NCBI GenBank assembly: GCA_021018995.1
Contig: CM037597.1
Span: 35,838,936 to 35,902,935 of the forward strand
Length of the DNA: 64,000 nt
Origin: Chloranthus sessilifolius
Taxonomy: Eukaryota; Streptophyta; Magnoliopsida; Chloranthales; Chloranthaceae
Direction: 5' to 3'
Both the position numbers and the translations under genes were made by a program. Positions 12,200 through 24,704 of the stretch are shown piece after piece. The notes under the pieces are model-generated. The model was not told the DNA's origin, made no database searches, and saw only the letters and a program-made list of their open reading frames with translations. How positions within the stretch are numbered: position 1 is the stretch's first letter; every line of letters begins with the position of its first letter.

Positions 12200-12870
12200 A
12201 GACCATAGAAGAGCCTCGCGCAGCTGACAAAGCTCCAGAGGATTCAGAAAAATACACTTCGCGCAGTCCTCGCAAAGTCCCAAGACTTCACAGACAAGTT
12301 CTCGTGCAGTAGAGTGACAGAAGAGCTTCAGAAGCCTTGAGTCGCACCGCTCTCGCGAAGTTTAGAAGTTAAAGGTCGCGCAGCTCCTGCACAGTTCAAG
12401 AAGTCCCCTCTCACCCTAGCGCGGTTCACTTAGAACAGCTAAGGAGAGAAAGCTTCAAAATCCTGCCTCGCGTAGTAGCCGCGGGATGCAAATATTAAGA
12501 GAACCTGTCGCGTAGTTCAGAAAAGCCTCAATGCCTCGCGAGGATCCTCGTGAAGATCCATTAAGAAGTGAACTTCTCGCGCAGTTCTCGCTCTGTTCAG
12601 AAAGAAAGTAGTCTCGCGAAAGCCAGAATTAGCCTCGCGAAGTGAAGTGGAAACCTCGCGCAGTTCCCGCGCTATTCACAATTATCAATCCAACTACGCG
12701 AAGCCCAACCCAGCGAGAGCTTAACTGTTTACCTCGCGACTGCTCAAAGCATCAAGAAGCTGCAACCACGCGACGTCTGAAGCTTTAATGTTAAACTCAA
12801 CCACGCAAAGACTAGAGCTACCACGCGACAAGTCTGGGAATCGACTGCAACCTGGTGAAGCTCTGAACTC
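12200..12870. repeat. CTCGCGCAG / CTCGCGAAG motif array in Athila-like U3
   Basis: Roughly 20-25 occurrences of CTCGCGCAG, CTCGCGAAG, CACGCGAC and variants, many containing the palindrome TCGCGA or CGCG, in otherwise AT-rich DNA. It lies upstream of the TATA box at 13042. Confidence 0.8.
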
Positions 12871-13041
12871 CAACTTCCATCATTCTATAGAGGACTTTTT
12901 AGGGATTTCCAATGATTAGGGCATGCACTCCCACACTCAAATCTCTGTGTATGCACCCCGAGGCATCCAAGGATCATTATTCGGCCATGTGGCATTGTTA
13001 AATTAGGGTTTACTAACCCTAATGCACCGCCACACCACTGC

Positions 13042-13049
13042 TATATAAA
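13042..13049 (+). promoter_or_regulatory. Probable LTR TATA box
   Basis: TATATAAA, about 1.03 kb into the Athila-like LTR and followed by a leader-like sequence; consistent with the U3 promoter. Confidence 0.55.
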
Positions 13050-14539
13050 CCTAAGCCTGGTACAGGTTTAGGGAGATCGGAAGGGAGACTTGGAGTTAGA
13101 ATTTAGAAGAGGAACTCCTATCTCAGATTTTGTAATTTTCTTTTTCGTTCCTGTTCTTCCTGTAACAGTAAATAGTTTTCTTTTTCTTCTTTTTCTTCTC
13201 TCCATGGCTCAGCACTTGCTGGCCATGCCTTTGTATGTCTATTGAGGTTAGATTAATGGAGTTTTTATAATAGGATTTGTACTCTTATGGGATTTGTGTA
13301 TTTGTGAGCTGTTCTGTGCAAGGCTACTGTCTTGTGATCTGCCATTGCTTTGACTGTGTTTCAAAGCAATGGCGGACTGATTCTAAGGATCCACTCAGAT
13401 CCAAGTGATCTGTGTGTCTAGGCTATCACGGTCTTATACAGCCTTAGCCCCACCACAGGACCCACTAGATCTGAAATTCTCATGGGAGCCTGAGCTGGTA
13501 GCCTTGTGACCATGGTGGTAGCAGCAATTTACTTGTTTTGTCTTGGGCTCCGTGAGGAGGATAGCCTCTGGGATAGTTTGTGACCATTTAAGTGAATCTA
13601 ATCCGCCGATCAAAGATGGATCCTTCTTCCCCGAGCCTGAGCTGTTAAGCCTGGTAGGAGATTGTGTAGAGGTAGACTCCCCATATATTTGTATAGACCC
13701 GCCATCAGATGTTAGATCTAATCTGGTTATGGAGATTGTAGGCTTGTGACTGGACCATTGAAGCCCCACTCAAGCAATGGACAACTAGATCTAAGGTGGT
13801 ACTCAATCTCTTGCTGGTTCTATGTGTCTGGGTTATCATGGTCCTATACAGCCTTTAGCCCACACATAGGGCTTTAGAGGTTGAGGTTCCCTATGGATTC
13901 CCTGAGCTTGTAGCCTGGATGAAGTAGTGCCTACAATGATTAAATTGTTTTGACCCATCTCTGGACTGTGGTTCCCCTATGGGATAGTCTGTGACCATTT
14001 AAGTTGACAGGTTATAACCTTAAGGGATTGGATCATGGCACAGGGATGCGTTGAATTCTTCCTCCTCTTTGGTGATAATGTAGCCATTGGACAGGATTTC
14101 CATAACATCAGATCTGAATCTGAGTTACAAAACTCCTCTGATCTAGACTCAATAACCTATTTCTCACCCTTTTATATTTATTTTCCACAATCCATCCATC
14201 TTCTCAACCCTTTCTGTAGTTAACTCATTAGGCTATGTTAGAATACTTAGAATAAGTGACCTTAAACTCCCCTCCTTTTAAGACTGCCAGATCTATAGTC
14301 AGATCTGGAGGGACTACTAGAGATGGCTCCTTTGGAGCTATAGATCACCTTTCCCTGTGGGACAAACTCTTACTTATCAAAACTTGCTACAAATGGACCC
14401 TGTATCTTGTAGGTCTAGGATTTCTCAGTTGTGTTGATTCCATCCCCTGTTTTACTCTTTCTTTGATTTTAAATTATTTTTACCACCAACAAATAAAACA
14501 AGCACACTGAGATGCCGCAACACTCTCATCCCCACCATA

Positions 14540-15160
14540 ATTCTCCTCTTGAGGAGAGAACTGAACTTTCGCCCCTTGAATTTTATAAAAAGGAGTCTAT
14601 TCAAAGAAAGACACATCTATAGTAACAAAGAACTTCCTTGAGATGAGATCGTAACACTTATATCCCTTTTGAATAGGAGGGTATCCTACAAATATGCAAC
14701 AAATGGTTTTGGATCAAGTTTAGAGCGATGAATCGCAAGAATATTGGCAAAATAATATGACCTAAAAATACGAGGAGGAACAGAAAATAAGGGACAATCA
14801 GGAAACAACAATTTGCAAGGGGACATCCCATTAAGACTCAGAGTAGGCATGTGAGTAATTAAGAAGATGGAGGTGAGGATTGTCTCTCGCTTAGATACTT
14901 TGTGACATTCATCCGTAACAGAAGTGATCGAGCATCTTTGAAAACATGACGTTTTTTCCTATCAGACACCACATTTTATTGGGGGTGTAAGGACGAGTGG
15001 TTTTCCATTCTATTCCATGAACACGAAGGTGCAACTGTAAACGGTGGGAAGTGTACTCCCCTCTATTATCTGACCGCAGAACCTTGACATTAGCATGGAA
15101 TTGGGTGTGAATCAATTTATGAAAACTAGGTTCTCCCCCTGAAGTAAGAACCCAAGAGGT
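14540..15160 (-). pseudogene. Copia integrase fragment
   Basis: On the minus strand, 15130 to about 14950 reads VKVLRSDNRGEYTSH then RPYTPNKM (the family has PYTPQQNG). From 14900 to 14560 it continues with PLFSVPPRIFRSYYF, KGYKCYDLISRKFFVTIDV and SFFEWTPFY, which is the Copia integrase core end and the following domain. The second catalytic Asp (in RSDN) is visible. It is joined upstream to an RT fragment of another Copia piece, so the order IN-RT of a normal pol is reversed at this junction. Confidence 0.75.
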
Positions 15161-15164
15161 AATG

Positions 15165-16420
15165 CCATATAAACTTCCTTCTTTGAGATTCTTATACAGT
15201 AATGCATTCTTGACATCCAACTGGTACAATGGCCAGTCGTTATGGGCAGCTAGTGATAGGACCTAAATAGAATTCAGTTTAGCAATGGTGCAAATGTATC
15301 TTGGTAAGCAATACAACAGTTTGTGTAAATCCCATTGCTACAAGCCTGCTTTATATCTCTCATTCGACCATCTGAAGGTGCTATTTCACAATGTGTACCA
15401 ACTTACTCCCCACAACTTTATTCCCTCTTGGAAGTTCTTTAATCTCTCGTTTTATATTTTGTGCTAATGCTTGCATTTCTCGCACCATGGCCTTTTTCCA
15501 TTCTAGCTACAATAGGGTTTCAGAAACAAGGTAGGGAATAGAGCATGATAGGACACAAACTTTTTTATAGAGTAATCGAGAGATCCATATCATAAACTTG
15601 AGGAGGTTCACTACTTTGTGTACTTGCATTGGGAGATGACATTTGATTCATGTCTTGAGTAAGAGAGGAATACTTCTACACCTCTTTTTCTTAATTTTGA
15701 AGTTTTTTCCTTTCCCAAACAGATCCCATTATTCTCCTATCACCTTAGGATCACTTGCACTTCCAAGTTCTTCAACTTCTACCTCAACATCAATTTCACT
15801 TGCACATGGTAGATGGAGTGTTTGTGCTCTCTTTGCCGCTTGTTTACTTGTCCCCTGAAAAGAGCACTAAGAAGGAGCATATAATTGAGTGGCAAGTCAT
15901 ATCCATAGTAATAAAATATTTCCCAGAGGAAGGGTCATAACACCCCTTTCTATGTAGGAGGATATCCAATGAAATACATCTCATGACTTTAGGAGAAAGC
16001 TTATTGCCAAACTAGATGGAATAGAATATGAGCAAAACAAAGACATCCAGAGGTTCAAGGAGGCACAAAATATAGATGATTTGAACATAAAAACCTTGTA
16101 AGGACATTCACCCCTATGACAAGTGTAACATTCAATTAATAAGATAGTTAGTAGTAACTACCACCTTCCCCGATTAGCATTTGGGAACATTCAAGCGCAG
16201 AGGTAATGATCGAGTATCCTCGAAGATGCTAATTCTTCCTTTCAGCAACTCCATTTTATTATGGAGTGTAAGGACAAGTGGATTGTCAATGAATTTCATA
16301 AGTGCAAAGATAAGATTGGAGACACTGGGAGGAATAGTCTCCATTTTCCCGACCTTAAGATCTTCAAACTCGCATCAAATTTAGTTATAACCCACTTGGG
16401 GTTCTTATTAGGAACAAAGT
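15165..16420 (-). pseudogene. Copia integrase-linker-RT fragment
   Basis: On the minus strand, about 16380-16160 gives STCPYTP and NGVAERKN (integrase). About 15620-15480 gives the linker with FVSYHALFPTLF. About 15400-15345 gives FRWSNERYKAGL, and 15229-15165 gives WPLYQLDVKNALL, the start of the reverse transcriptase. Many stops and frame changes interrupt it. It probably belongs to the same element as the gag at 17142-17390. The catalytic YVDD region of RT is missing because the piece ends abruptly at about 15165. Confidence 0.75.
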
Positions 16421-16549
16421 AGTATATAGTTATCAATGAAGGAAACAAAAGCTCTCTAGATAAGCTCTTGATACTCTCTTTGTGTTAGGTTTACTAAAGC
16501 TGACAGTGTCTTGAGTTGTAGGATGTGCTAGCTGCCTAGTGGGAGTAGT

Positions 16550-19497
16550 TGGTGTAGGATCATCATTAGCAACAAAATCATGGTTGTTCTATTGTCATAC
16601 CAATGCAATCCCAACAACTCTCCCTATTCTGCCCTTTTCTGTCATAATGAGTGCATGTCAAGTTGCCTTTCTCTTCCTCTGATAAGCCACTATAGCCCTC
16701 CTCGTCCACATATCTGCTGCCTCCACTATGAAACTCAGTAAATGTTGGAAGAGCTAGATGTTGTAGTGCATCAATGGACTAGTGCATTACCTAACCTATG
16801 CTCTCCTCGTGTTGCAGAAGAGAGAAGACAGTTCAAGTGGAGGACACTACTCCCATCTGAGTATACTAGTATGAACACTCTCATAATCAGGATTAACCAC
16901 CCTCAACTGATTAAATATTTTGTCTCTCGAGTGAACTATTAGCCTAGCCCACACATTCACTAGGTTTACTAATGCATCTGCTGCATACATCATTCTCCTG
17001 ATATTTTGCCAGTCTGTCCCATATATTCAATAGCGTATAATATTTTCAAATTAATTTTTCGCCCTGACGAGTATTACTGATCTGGTCAATCAATTGAAAC
17101 ATTTTAGGAAGGTTTTACCTTTTTTGAGAAGGCGTCACCTCTCATAATTCTTTTGCATCAGTAGCATACATAATGGAGCAATTGATCGCTGGATGCATAG
17201 ATTGAAGGATCCATTTCATCACAGTAAGATTATCACACTCCCAGTCAATGTGTTTAGGATCCGTGACATCTAGTTCGAGAATACTCCCATGTATATACCC
17301 TAATTTAATTTTTGAGTCCAAGGAAATGGCAGCAAATGGTGACCATTCAAGGTAATTGGTCCCATCAAACTTCACCATAGTTATATGCAACCCGTTTGGC
17401 CATCGCCATCACTACCAGTACTAACTTCCATTTCTTCCATTGTAGGAAAACATAGTTATAGTGGCTACACAGCCGTGAAATAACAATAGCAGTACCTATC
17501 AACACATAAACGATAACAATTCTGGTCAGCAATACTACTAATCAGCACAAAGGTCAGTACACTAGCTCTTTCCAATCACTAGAAGATTAAGGAATAACAA
17601 GCACGACCTTACACATGAAAACAAAACCCATCGCATCTCCCTTCATATTTTTCAAAATTCTACAGTTAGCCATTCAAATGAAATATGACTGAAATCTGAT
17701 CCAAACCCTACATTATATTAGTAGTAAATATGAACCGCACATGGATCGTGGACACAATTTTTCATGAACTTGTGTTAAAAATATAATATATGGATCATAA
17801 CTTTACATTGGTCTTAATACTTCCTTGTACATACTTGTTCCTAATTTCATCATTTCTTGTTATGCCATAAATCCACCATAGCATACACATCTTAACCACA
17901 TGGATCCTTTCTTATATCATTTCATAATTTCCCAACACCATGCACCATTAAGTTATACAGGTGATGACTCTCATACAATTATACCGACACTTGACCGCAC
18001 AACATACTACTCATCTGTCTCCACTTTTCCCTCCAAAATAATCATGTTTAAGGTGGCTGAAAGTTTTCATATAGGTCTTACTGGGTATGGGTTTAGTAAA
18101 AAACTTATGCTTAACTTTCTCAACTCAACTAGGATCAACTTGACTTTTATTTTATGCAATACTACCATTCATTCCCACCATGATAAAGATGTATTACTCA
18201 ATAATATGTAACAACACATCATGCATATAATTATCTATATATGATGTCAGCATCCACATGCAAAGACCAAACAATATAAAGATGACTCCTAATTCAAATA
18301 GGCCCATCATATAAAAACATATATGATTTGTTTTGTTAGGGTCAGCTTTACTAGCATATTTTAGGATTTTATTGGGCTTATAAAGTCAAGATTCAAGCCA
18401 CATATACTAAAATTCGTAAGGCTTCAAGTTTCATAAACTGTTAGGGACAACTTTAATAGGTACATTCTGAATTGAAACTAGTTTCAAAAAGTAGAATGGT
18501 TCTTGAAGAGGCTAATAAAACTAAAACTCAATGGGGCTTGTTATAAACCACAAATCCAAATTTAAGAGGTCTGATAAAGCTCTAAAAATTGAGAAATAAG
18601 GTTGCTGATAGCTCAAAAATTCATAAAAATATTTCTGATATGTTGGGTTGCTAATTAACGGGGAACAGTTCATTGCAGGCTCATCCTAGACATGATCTGA
18701 CTTCTTACCAGCTGTGTAATTTTTTGGATTTTTAGACATGCACGAATTTATATGCTCTTTGTTAAACTCTGGGTGTGTCTCAAGGTCCACTCATTGCACA
18801 GCTGAGATGACTACTCATCTGCATTGATTCATTGGCTCATTTCAGACATGTTCTTTAAGAACCTCTATTATCCATCCATCCTTCTCTTTAATTCTTACAG
18901 TACTAGTTTGCTTCATAAACCATACATCTAGTCCCTGAACAATTACTATGCATTTTAAATCTTGTGTCTGGAATCTTGGCCCCCATTCTTCTTCTCCAGT
19001 CATGGACTAAAACTTGTACTTTGTAATAACTGATAGTTTTGCTTTCATATAGGGTTTCTCCTAGCTGTTGATGTATGAGATGATTGACTACATTAGTGAT
19101 AGTCAACATCACTATATTATATAAAGTTAGTCATTGCATTATTTTGTTTATCTAAGATAGCAAAGTATAAATTATTAATTAAATCCATTTTTATAAAGAT
19201 ATGTTAACTTTTTTTTTTTTTTTTTTTATCTCCTCTATGCTTGCTAGATTGAAGAGAACAACAAATATATTCATTCTAGACAATGTTTGTTATACTTTTA
19301 CATCCTGCTTTGGGCCCACTTTGGGAGGTGACCAGACAAAAGGTATTCTATTAAGTTGCCACTTGTTGACTGCTTTTACATCTTAAAAATTGACTAATTT
19401 TATAACATGAATTTGTTGAAGACATGATACAGTAGCCACTCCTTTCTAAATTGAGGTAAACGACATCCTATTTAATGTACCAAGCATGGTTCAAAGT
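16550..19497. repeat. Duplicated block, copy 1
   Basis: From about 16550 through the Copia gag fragment to about 19110 this sequence matches 21903-24435 in the same orientation and order, with moderate divergence; the two copies start about 5.4 kb apart. Its last 0.6 kb (18903-19497) also matches 906-1499. The stretch between gag and 18900 is probably the upstream leader or LTR of the Copia element, but I found no clear LTR ends. Confidence 0.8.
17142..17390 (-). pseudogene. Copia gag fragment, copy 1
   Basis: Minus-strand frame of 82 residues with KFDGTNYLEWS near the start and TDPKHIDWECDNLTVMKWIL further on. These are the N-terminal landmarks of the Ty1/Copia gag domain (G-TNY--W and the downstream W-LxxS region). 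The ORF ends after about 82 codons while the family protein is several hundred residues long. A near-copy lies at 22447-22719. Confidence 0.75.
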
Positions 19498-19499
19498 AC

Positions 19500-19765
19500 C
19501 GTACAATGTGTCTCATACTTTTTTGGAATGTATCGGATGATACACACCAATGGATTGTCCTGAACCGGTACGTATTGGTATCGAAGCTGAAGATACATAT
19601 CGGAAAATAGGTGTTTTAGCCCATATTGTATCGATGCTTCTCATACTTTTTTGGAATGTACATGACAATACATACCAATGTATCATATGGAATTGGTACG
19701 TACCGGTATCGGAGTTGGACGATATATATCGGAAAGCCAATATTTTAACCCATGGTACCAAGTCT
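19500..19765. repeat. Two diverged ~130-bp units with GGTACGTA-type core
   Basis: TCTCATACTTTTTTGGAATG occurs at about 19510 and 19639, each followed by ATACACACCAATG / ATACATACCAATG and a GTACG...GGTATCG...ATATCGG stretch. The pattern resembles a small non-autonomous element of the 'accggtacgtaccggtatc' type. Superfamily not resolved. Confidence 0.5.
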
Positions 19766-21605
19766 AAGAAACTGAGGTCAACCCCTATTACATCCCCATC
19801 CCTACTGAAACTTTTGTCCATCAACAAAAAACATAAGTGTTTTTATGTTTATAGACATACCAATGGGACCTTCTCAGTCTTGCTTCCACTTCGATCTTCT
19901 TTGCAGGTAGATTTTGTTGAGACTTTTATTTCTATTCCTTTTGCATAGTCTCCTACTATCCATGTTCTTAGTCTCATTTGATCTTGATATGCCATAGCTC
20001 ATTGGAAGAGGGGTTTGCTCATGTGTTACTCCCTATCCTATTGTCTAGTATGTATGCTAGCATACCTCATACTGTTCGTTGTACTCTTTCCCATCCTACC
20101 TGAAAGACTGCAATGGTGGAGGGAATGAATGCTCTTTAAAGCAATCACACTTGGGAGATGGTTCCTCTTCCTCTGGGTAAGAAGATAGTGGGATGCAAGA
20201 TGGTTCCCCTTTCAGTCGCTCTACCTTTGACATTTGCTTCCCTCTTTCAAGAATATCGCAAAATTATTTGAGGAGACCTTTGCGATTATCTTTGAAGGAG
20301 ACACCCAAAGTTTTCCCCAGCCTAATCAATCTTTCCCCTTCCAGAGCCGTCTGCCCAACCTTCATGGCCTGTATGGACTCACCTTCGGATGTCTACTGCT
20401 CAATAGTATCAAAATCTTTCAAAACAAATCCGGCCGTAACGTTCCTTAATTTCTCGTTTGGTGCTTGACACAATGGGATGTGTCGTTTACAATCGGACTT
20501 GCATGTAGTCCTACTACATCTGCACTCAAAACCCATAGAAAAATTAATAAAACAATAGATCAGCCCCGACCCTAAAGCCTAGACTATTTAATAGAATCAA
20601 AGAAAGACAAAGGCCCAAAAACCTCCCTGCAACCAATATTGGGCACATCCTCCTTAGGCCACGGCCTAATGGGCCACATGTTGTTACCAGAATTCATGAA
20701 ATCAACATTACCAGCCGCTCGTACACCATTGCTATTGTCCGTGCGACTAACGTGAGTAGTCGAGTCGGAGTCGCGTCGGTCGTCCATACTTCCCCCTTCT
20801 CTACCACATGTCTGTTCCATTCCGTCAAAGACATCCTTTCCACTATCTACTCGTTAGTCCGAATCTGCACATCAAACCGTAGAGAATCCCTCCTGCAACT
20901 TGGTTGTCACTTTGGTTTAGGAATGGGACCCATTGGACTCCCGCAAATTTCACCGACCCCTTCCCTGTCATTAATATATAGCCCCCCATGCATTAACACC
21001 AGCCATTTCCCTTCCTGCCAGGTTCCTGCTTTTTGTACCCGAGCCTGCTTCCCCTCTTTTCATTCACCACATGTAGCCTTAGAATAGGAGTCACTGAATG
21101 CATTCTCCTCATAAAATGCCTCAGCTCCAAATTATCCCTTCCTGATAACTATCCTCAGTCCTTTCATGTCTCGAAGAAGCTGAGAGCACATTCATCCGAT
21201 CCCCCATCTCTTTGTTATAAAGATTCCTCTTGTTCTTTTGCAATCTGAATAGTTATTGAGCTTTAGCAAATGCCAAATTCCATTGGTCCATTACCTTCTT
21301 TGCCTTCTGGTCCATTTGAAGATGCCACGGCGATTCGATTGAGCGGTGGGACCCCTCGGCAGAGCGATCCTTTATTGCAGTCATACACCTACCGGGTTAG
21401 AGGCTCGTACTTCGCGGTGATCAGCAACCACTACTTGTTTACTCCAGTCCAATTCAATCCAGCACCTATAGCGGCACCTGTTGATCAAGACATCTCCCCA
21501 CCTCGATATGTGGCTAGCATCCGTGGTGCGCACCGAAATCCTAGCATACTAGGTATCTTCCCCAACATGAGTAGTAGAATCGGTCTCGAAGAAAGTTCCA
21601 CACCG
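19766..21605. other. Unassigned; probably decayed L1 ORF1 downstream part
   Basis: This adjoins the L1 ORF1 fragment at 21606-21890. Several short frames occur on both strands, including a 78-residue minus-strand frame at 20584-20820 rich in Asp, Asn and Gly. They show no motif that I can assign. By position it may be the rest of the L1 ORF1, but I cannot support that from residues. Confidence 0.3.
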
Positions 21606-21890
21606 TCAGCCTATACCACTTAGGACTTCATTGGTCCAGGCATTACAGGGTAGTCCGTAGATAAGCAGCCAAATTCTGCCTTCTTCCTTTTGAACGAAGG
21701 TTCTGTACATATCCTCCTCGCACTTGAAGAAGCATGACTCCAACCCCCCCCCCCCACATCGAACAATGCCTACCTTTTCTAAGAACTCAACCGCCATTGT
21801 AAGCTCTTCGGAGGACGTAAGCTGGAAACTACCTTTCGTTAACTTTGATACTGTCAGTCCCTTCTTGTAATGGTTACCGAGCATCCTCAA
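21606..21890 (-). pseudogene. L1-type LINE ORF1 fragment (DUF4283-like)
   Basis: The minus-strand frame reads NHYKKGLTVSKLTKGSFQL, then EEGRIWLLIYGLPCNAWTNE and LSGIG. The W-x-x-x-YGLP-x-x-AWT-x-x-x-L-x-x-IG pattern is that of the DUF4283-type RNA-binding region in plant L1 ORF1. A homologous stretch occurs at about 60975-61200, also on the minus strand. It is cut at its N-terminal side by the Copia-containing block beginning at about 21903. Confidence 0.6.
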
Positions 21891-21902
21891 TAATGCTCTT
21901 TA

Positions 21903-24435
21903 ATATCCTTAGCAACAAAATCACGTTGGTACTATTGTTATACCAACCACATCCCAACAAGTCTCCCTTTTCTGCCATAATGAGTGCATGTCAAGTTGTA
22001 TTTCTCTTCCTCTGATAAGCCACTACAGCCCCCCTCGCCACATATCTGCTGCCTCTGCTACGAAACTCAGTAAATATAGGAAGAACAAAATGCTCTAGTG
22101 CATCAATAGACATATGCATTAGTTGACCTATACTCTCCTCATGTTGCAGAAGTGAGAAGACACTTCAAGTGGAGGATACTGCTCCCGTCTGAGTATAATA
22201 GCACGAATACTCTCTTAATCGGGATTAACAACCCTTAACTGATTAAATATTTTGTCTCTCGAGTGAACAATTAGCCTTGCCCACACATTCACTAGGTTTA
22301 CTAATGCATCTGTTGCATACATCATTCTCCTTATATTTTGCCAGTCTATCCCATATATTCAACAATGTATAATATTTTCGAATTGATTTTTCGCCCTGAC
22401 GAGTATTACTGATTTAGTCAATCAATTGAAACATTTTAGGAAGATTTTACCTTTTTTGGGAAGGCGTCACCCATAATTCTTTTACATTAGTAGCATACAT
22501 AAAGGAGCGATTGATCACGAGATGCATAGAATGAAGGAACCATTTCAGCACAGTAAGATTATCACACTCCCAGTCAATGTGTTTAGGATCTGTGACGTCT
22601 AGTTCGAGAATACTCCCATGTATATACGCTAATTTACTTTTTGAGCCCAAGGACATGACAGCAAATAGTGACCATTCAAGGTAATTAGTCCAATCAAACT
22701 TCACCATAGTTATATGCAACCCGTTTGGCCATCGCCATCGCTACCAGAACTAACTTTCATTTCTTCCATTGCAGGATACAGAGTTACAATGGCTACACAG
22801 CCGTAAAATAACAATAACAATACCTATCAACACATAAACGACAACATTTCTCGTCAGCAATACTACTGATCAGCACAAATGTCAGTGCACTAGCTCTTCC
22901 CAATCACCAAAAGATCAAGAAATAATGAGCACGACCTTACACATGAACACAAAACCCATCGCATCTCCCTTCATCTTTGTCAAAATTCTACAGTTGGCCA
23001 TTCAAATGAAATATCACTGAAATCTGATCCATATCCTATGCTATATTAGTAGTACATATCAACCGCACATGGATCGTGGGCACAATTTTTTGTGAACTTG
23101 TGTTAAAAATGCAATATATGTGGGCCATAACTTTACACTGGTCTTGCTACTTCCTTGTACATACTTGTTCCTAATTTCATCATTTCTTGTTACCCCACAA
23201 ATCCAACATAGCATACCCATCTTAACCACATGGATCCTTTCTTATATCATTTCATAATTTCCCAACACCATGCACCATTAAATTATACAGGTGATGACAA
23301 AGCATATAAAACTCCCATACAATTATACCGACACTTGATCGCTTATCATACTACTCATCTGTCTCCACTTTTCCCTCCAACGATAATCCTCTTTAAGGTC
23401 ACTGAAAGTTTTCAAATAGGTCTTACAGGGTAGGGGTTTAGTAAAAAACCTATGCTTAACTTTCTCAACTCAACTAGGATCAATTTGAGTTTTATTTTAT
23501 GCAATACTACCATTCATTCCCTCCATGACAAAGATGCATTACTCATTAATATATAACAACACATCATGCATATAATTATCTATATATGATGTCAGTATCC
23601 ACATGCAAAGACCAAACAATATAAAGATGACTCCTAATTCAAATAGGCCCATCATATGAAAACATATATGATTTGTTTTGTTATGGTCAGCTTTACTAGC
23701 ATATTTCAAGATTTTATTGGGCTTATAAAGTCAATATACAAGCTATATATACTGAAATTCGTAAGGCTTCAAGATTCATAAACTGTTAGGGACAACTTTA
23801 ATACATACAATCTGAATTGAAACTAGTTTCATAAGGTAGAATGGTTCTTGAAGAGGCTAATAAAACGAAAACTCAATGGGGCTGATTGTAAACAACAAAT
23901 CCAAATTTAAGATGTATGATAAAGCTCTAAAAATTGAGAAATAAGGCTGCCGATTACTCTAAAATTGAGAAAATATTTCTGATATGTTGGGTTGCTAATT
24001 AACGGGGAACTGTTCATTGCAGGCTTATCCTAGACATGATCTGACGTCTTATCAACTGTGTTATTTTTTGGATTGTTAGACATGCACGGATTTATAATCT
24101 CTTTGTTAAACTCTGAGTGTGTCTCAAGGTCCACTCACTGCACAGCTGAGACGACAACTCATCTGAATTGATTCATTGGCTCATTTCAGAGATGTTCTTT
24201 AAGAACCTCTATTATGTATCCATCCTTCTCGTTAATTCTTGTTGTACTAGTTTGCTTCATAAACCATACATCTAGTCCCTGAACAATCAGTATGCATTTT
24301 AAATCTTGTGTCTAGAATGTTGGCCCCATTCTTATTCTCCAGTCATGGACAAAAACTTGTACTTTGTAATAACTGTCAATTTTTCTTTCATATCTCCTAG
24401 TTCTTGATGCATGAGATGATTGACTACTTTAGTCA
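21903..24435. repeat. Duplicated block, copy 2
   Basis: Same order as 16550-19110: control region, Copia gag fragment, then the 24247-24435 part of the dispersed repeat. It is cut off at 24435 by the GGCG-rich terminal-inverted-repeat element. The continuation expected from copy 1 was not found to the right of that element. Confidence 0.8.
22447..22719 (-). pseudogene. Copia gag fragment, copy 2
   Basis: Homologous to 17142-17390, with KFDWTNYLEWS in place of the usual G at the fourth position of that motif, and DPKHIDWECDNLTVLKW. A small indel near 22465 changes the downstream frame relative to copy 1. No further gag or pol sequence follows before the L1 fragment at 21890. Confidence 0.75.
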
Positions 24436-24704
24436 GTGTTGTCAAGGCGACGCCATGGCGGTATGGCACCATGGCTCGCCATATATGCCCTAATGGCGAG
24501 TAGTTAGCAAATGGCTATACCTAACCACTCGCTATGGCACCGTCATATTCGCCTTATTAAAAATATATAATTTTAATTTTAATTTTTTTTTAGAGATAAC
24601 TTTTAATTTTAACTTTATAAGTTATTATATTATAATACATGAGGGGCATATTTGTAAAATGGGTCGTTTTACTCCTTTATATAATACAAATCCTTGACAT
24701 TTTA
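24436..24704. mobile_element. GGCG-rich TIR element, left part
   Basis: Left end CAGTGTTGTCAAGGCGACGC followed by repeated GCCATGGCG-like words. It pairs in inverse orientation with the right part ending at about 57763: both ends share GT-GT-AAGGCG and, further in, ATGGC then five bases then GGCTCGCCAT. It was split by the outer LTR element at 24705. The short element with an AT-rich interior is consistent with a hAT-like non-autonomous element, but no target duplication matches. Confidence 0.5.

Larger units (their letters stand above)
9540..14512 (+). mobile_element. Truncated Athila-like gypsy element
   Basis: A gag fragment (9590-9934) is followed by a non-coding 3' region, a polypurine tract (ATTTGGGGG at about 12003-12011) and an LTR opening TGTTAAGACC at 12014. 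That arrangement and LTR start are typical of Athila-type elements. The 5' LTR, most of gag and all of pol are absent. A basic Glu/Lys-rich frame at about 10020-10123 (KKEEEALLQEHAKKIGWDRF, then stop) may be the end of an internal ORF. The right border near 14512 is set where Copia sequence starts and is approximate. Confidence 0.65.
12014..14512 (+). repeat. Athila-like 3' LTR
   Basis: It begins TGTTAAGACC directly after the purine tract. U3 holds a GC-rich motif array (12200-12870), then a TATA box at 13042, a leader, and a region with internal duplications: the phrase GGCTATCACGGTC...TACAGCC recurs at about 13421 and 13831, and GTGACCATTTAAGT at about 13581 and 13993. The 3' border (near AAGCACA) is inferred from where minus-strand Copia sequence begins; no target duplication could be checked. 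Confidence 0.55.
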
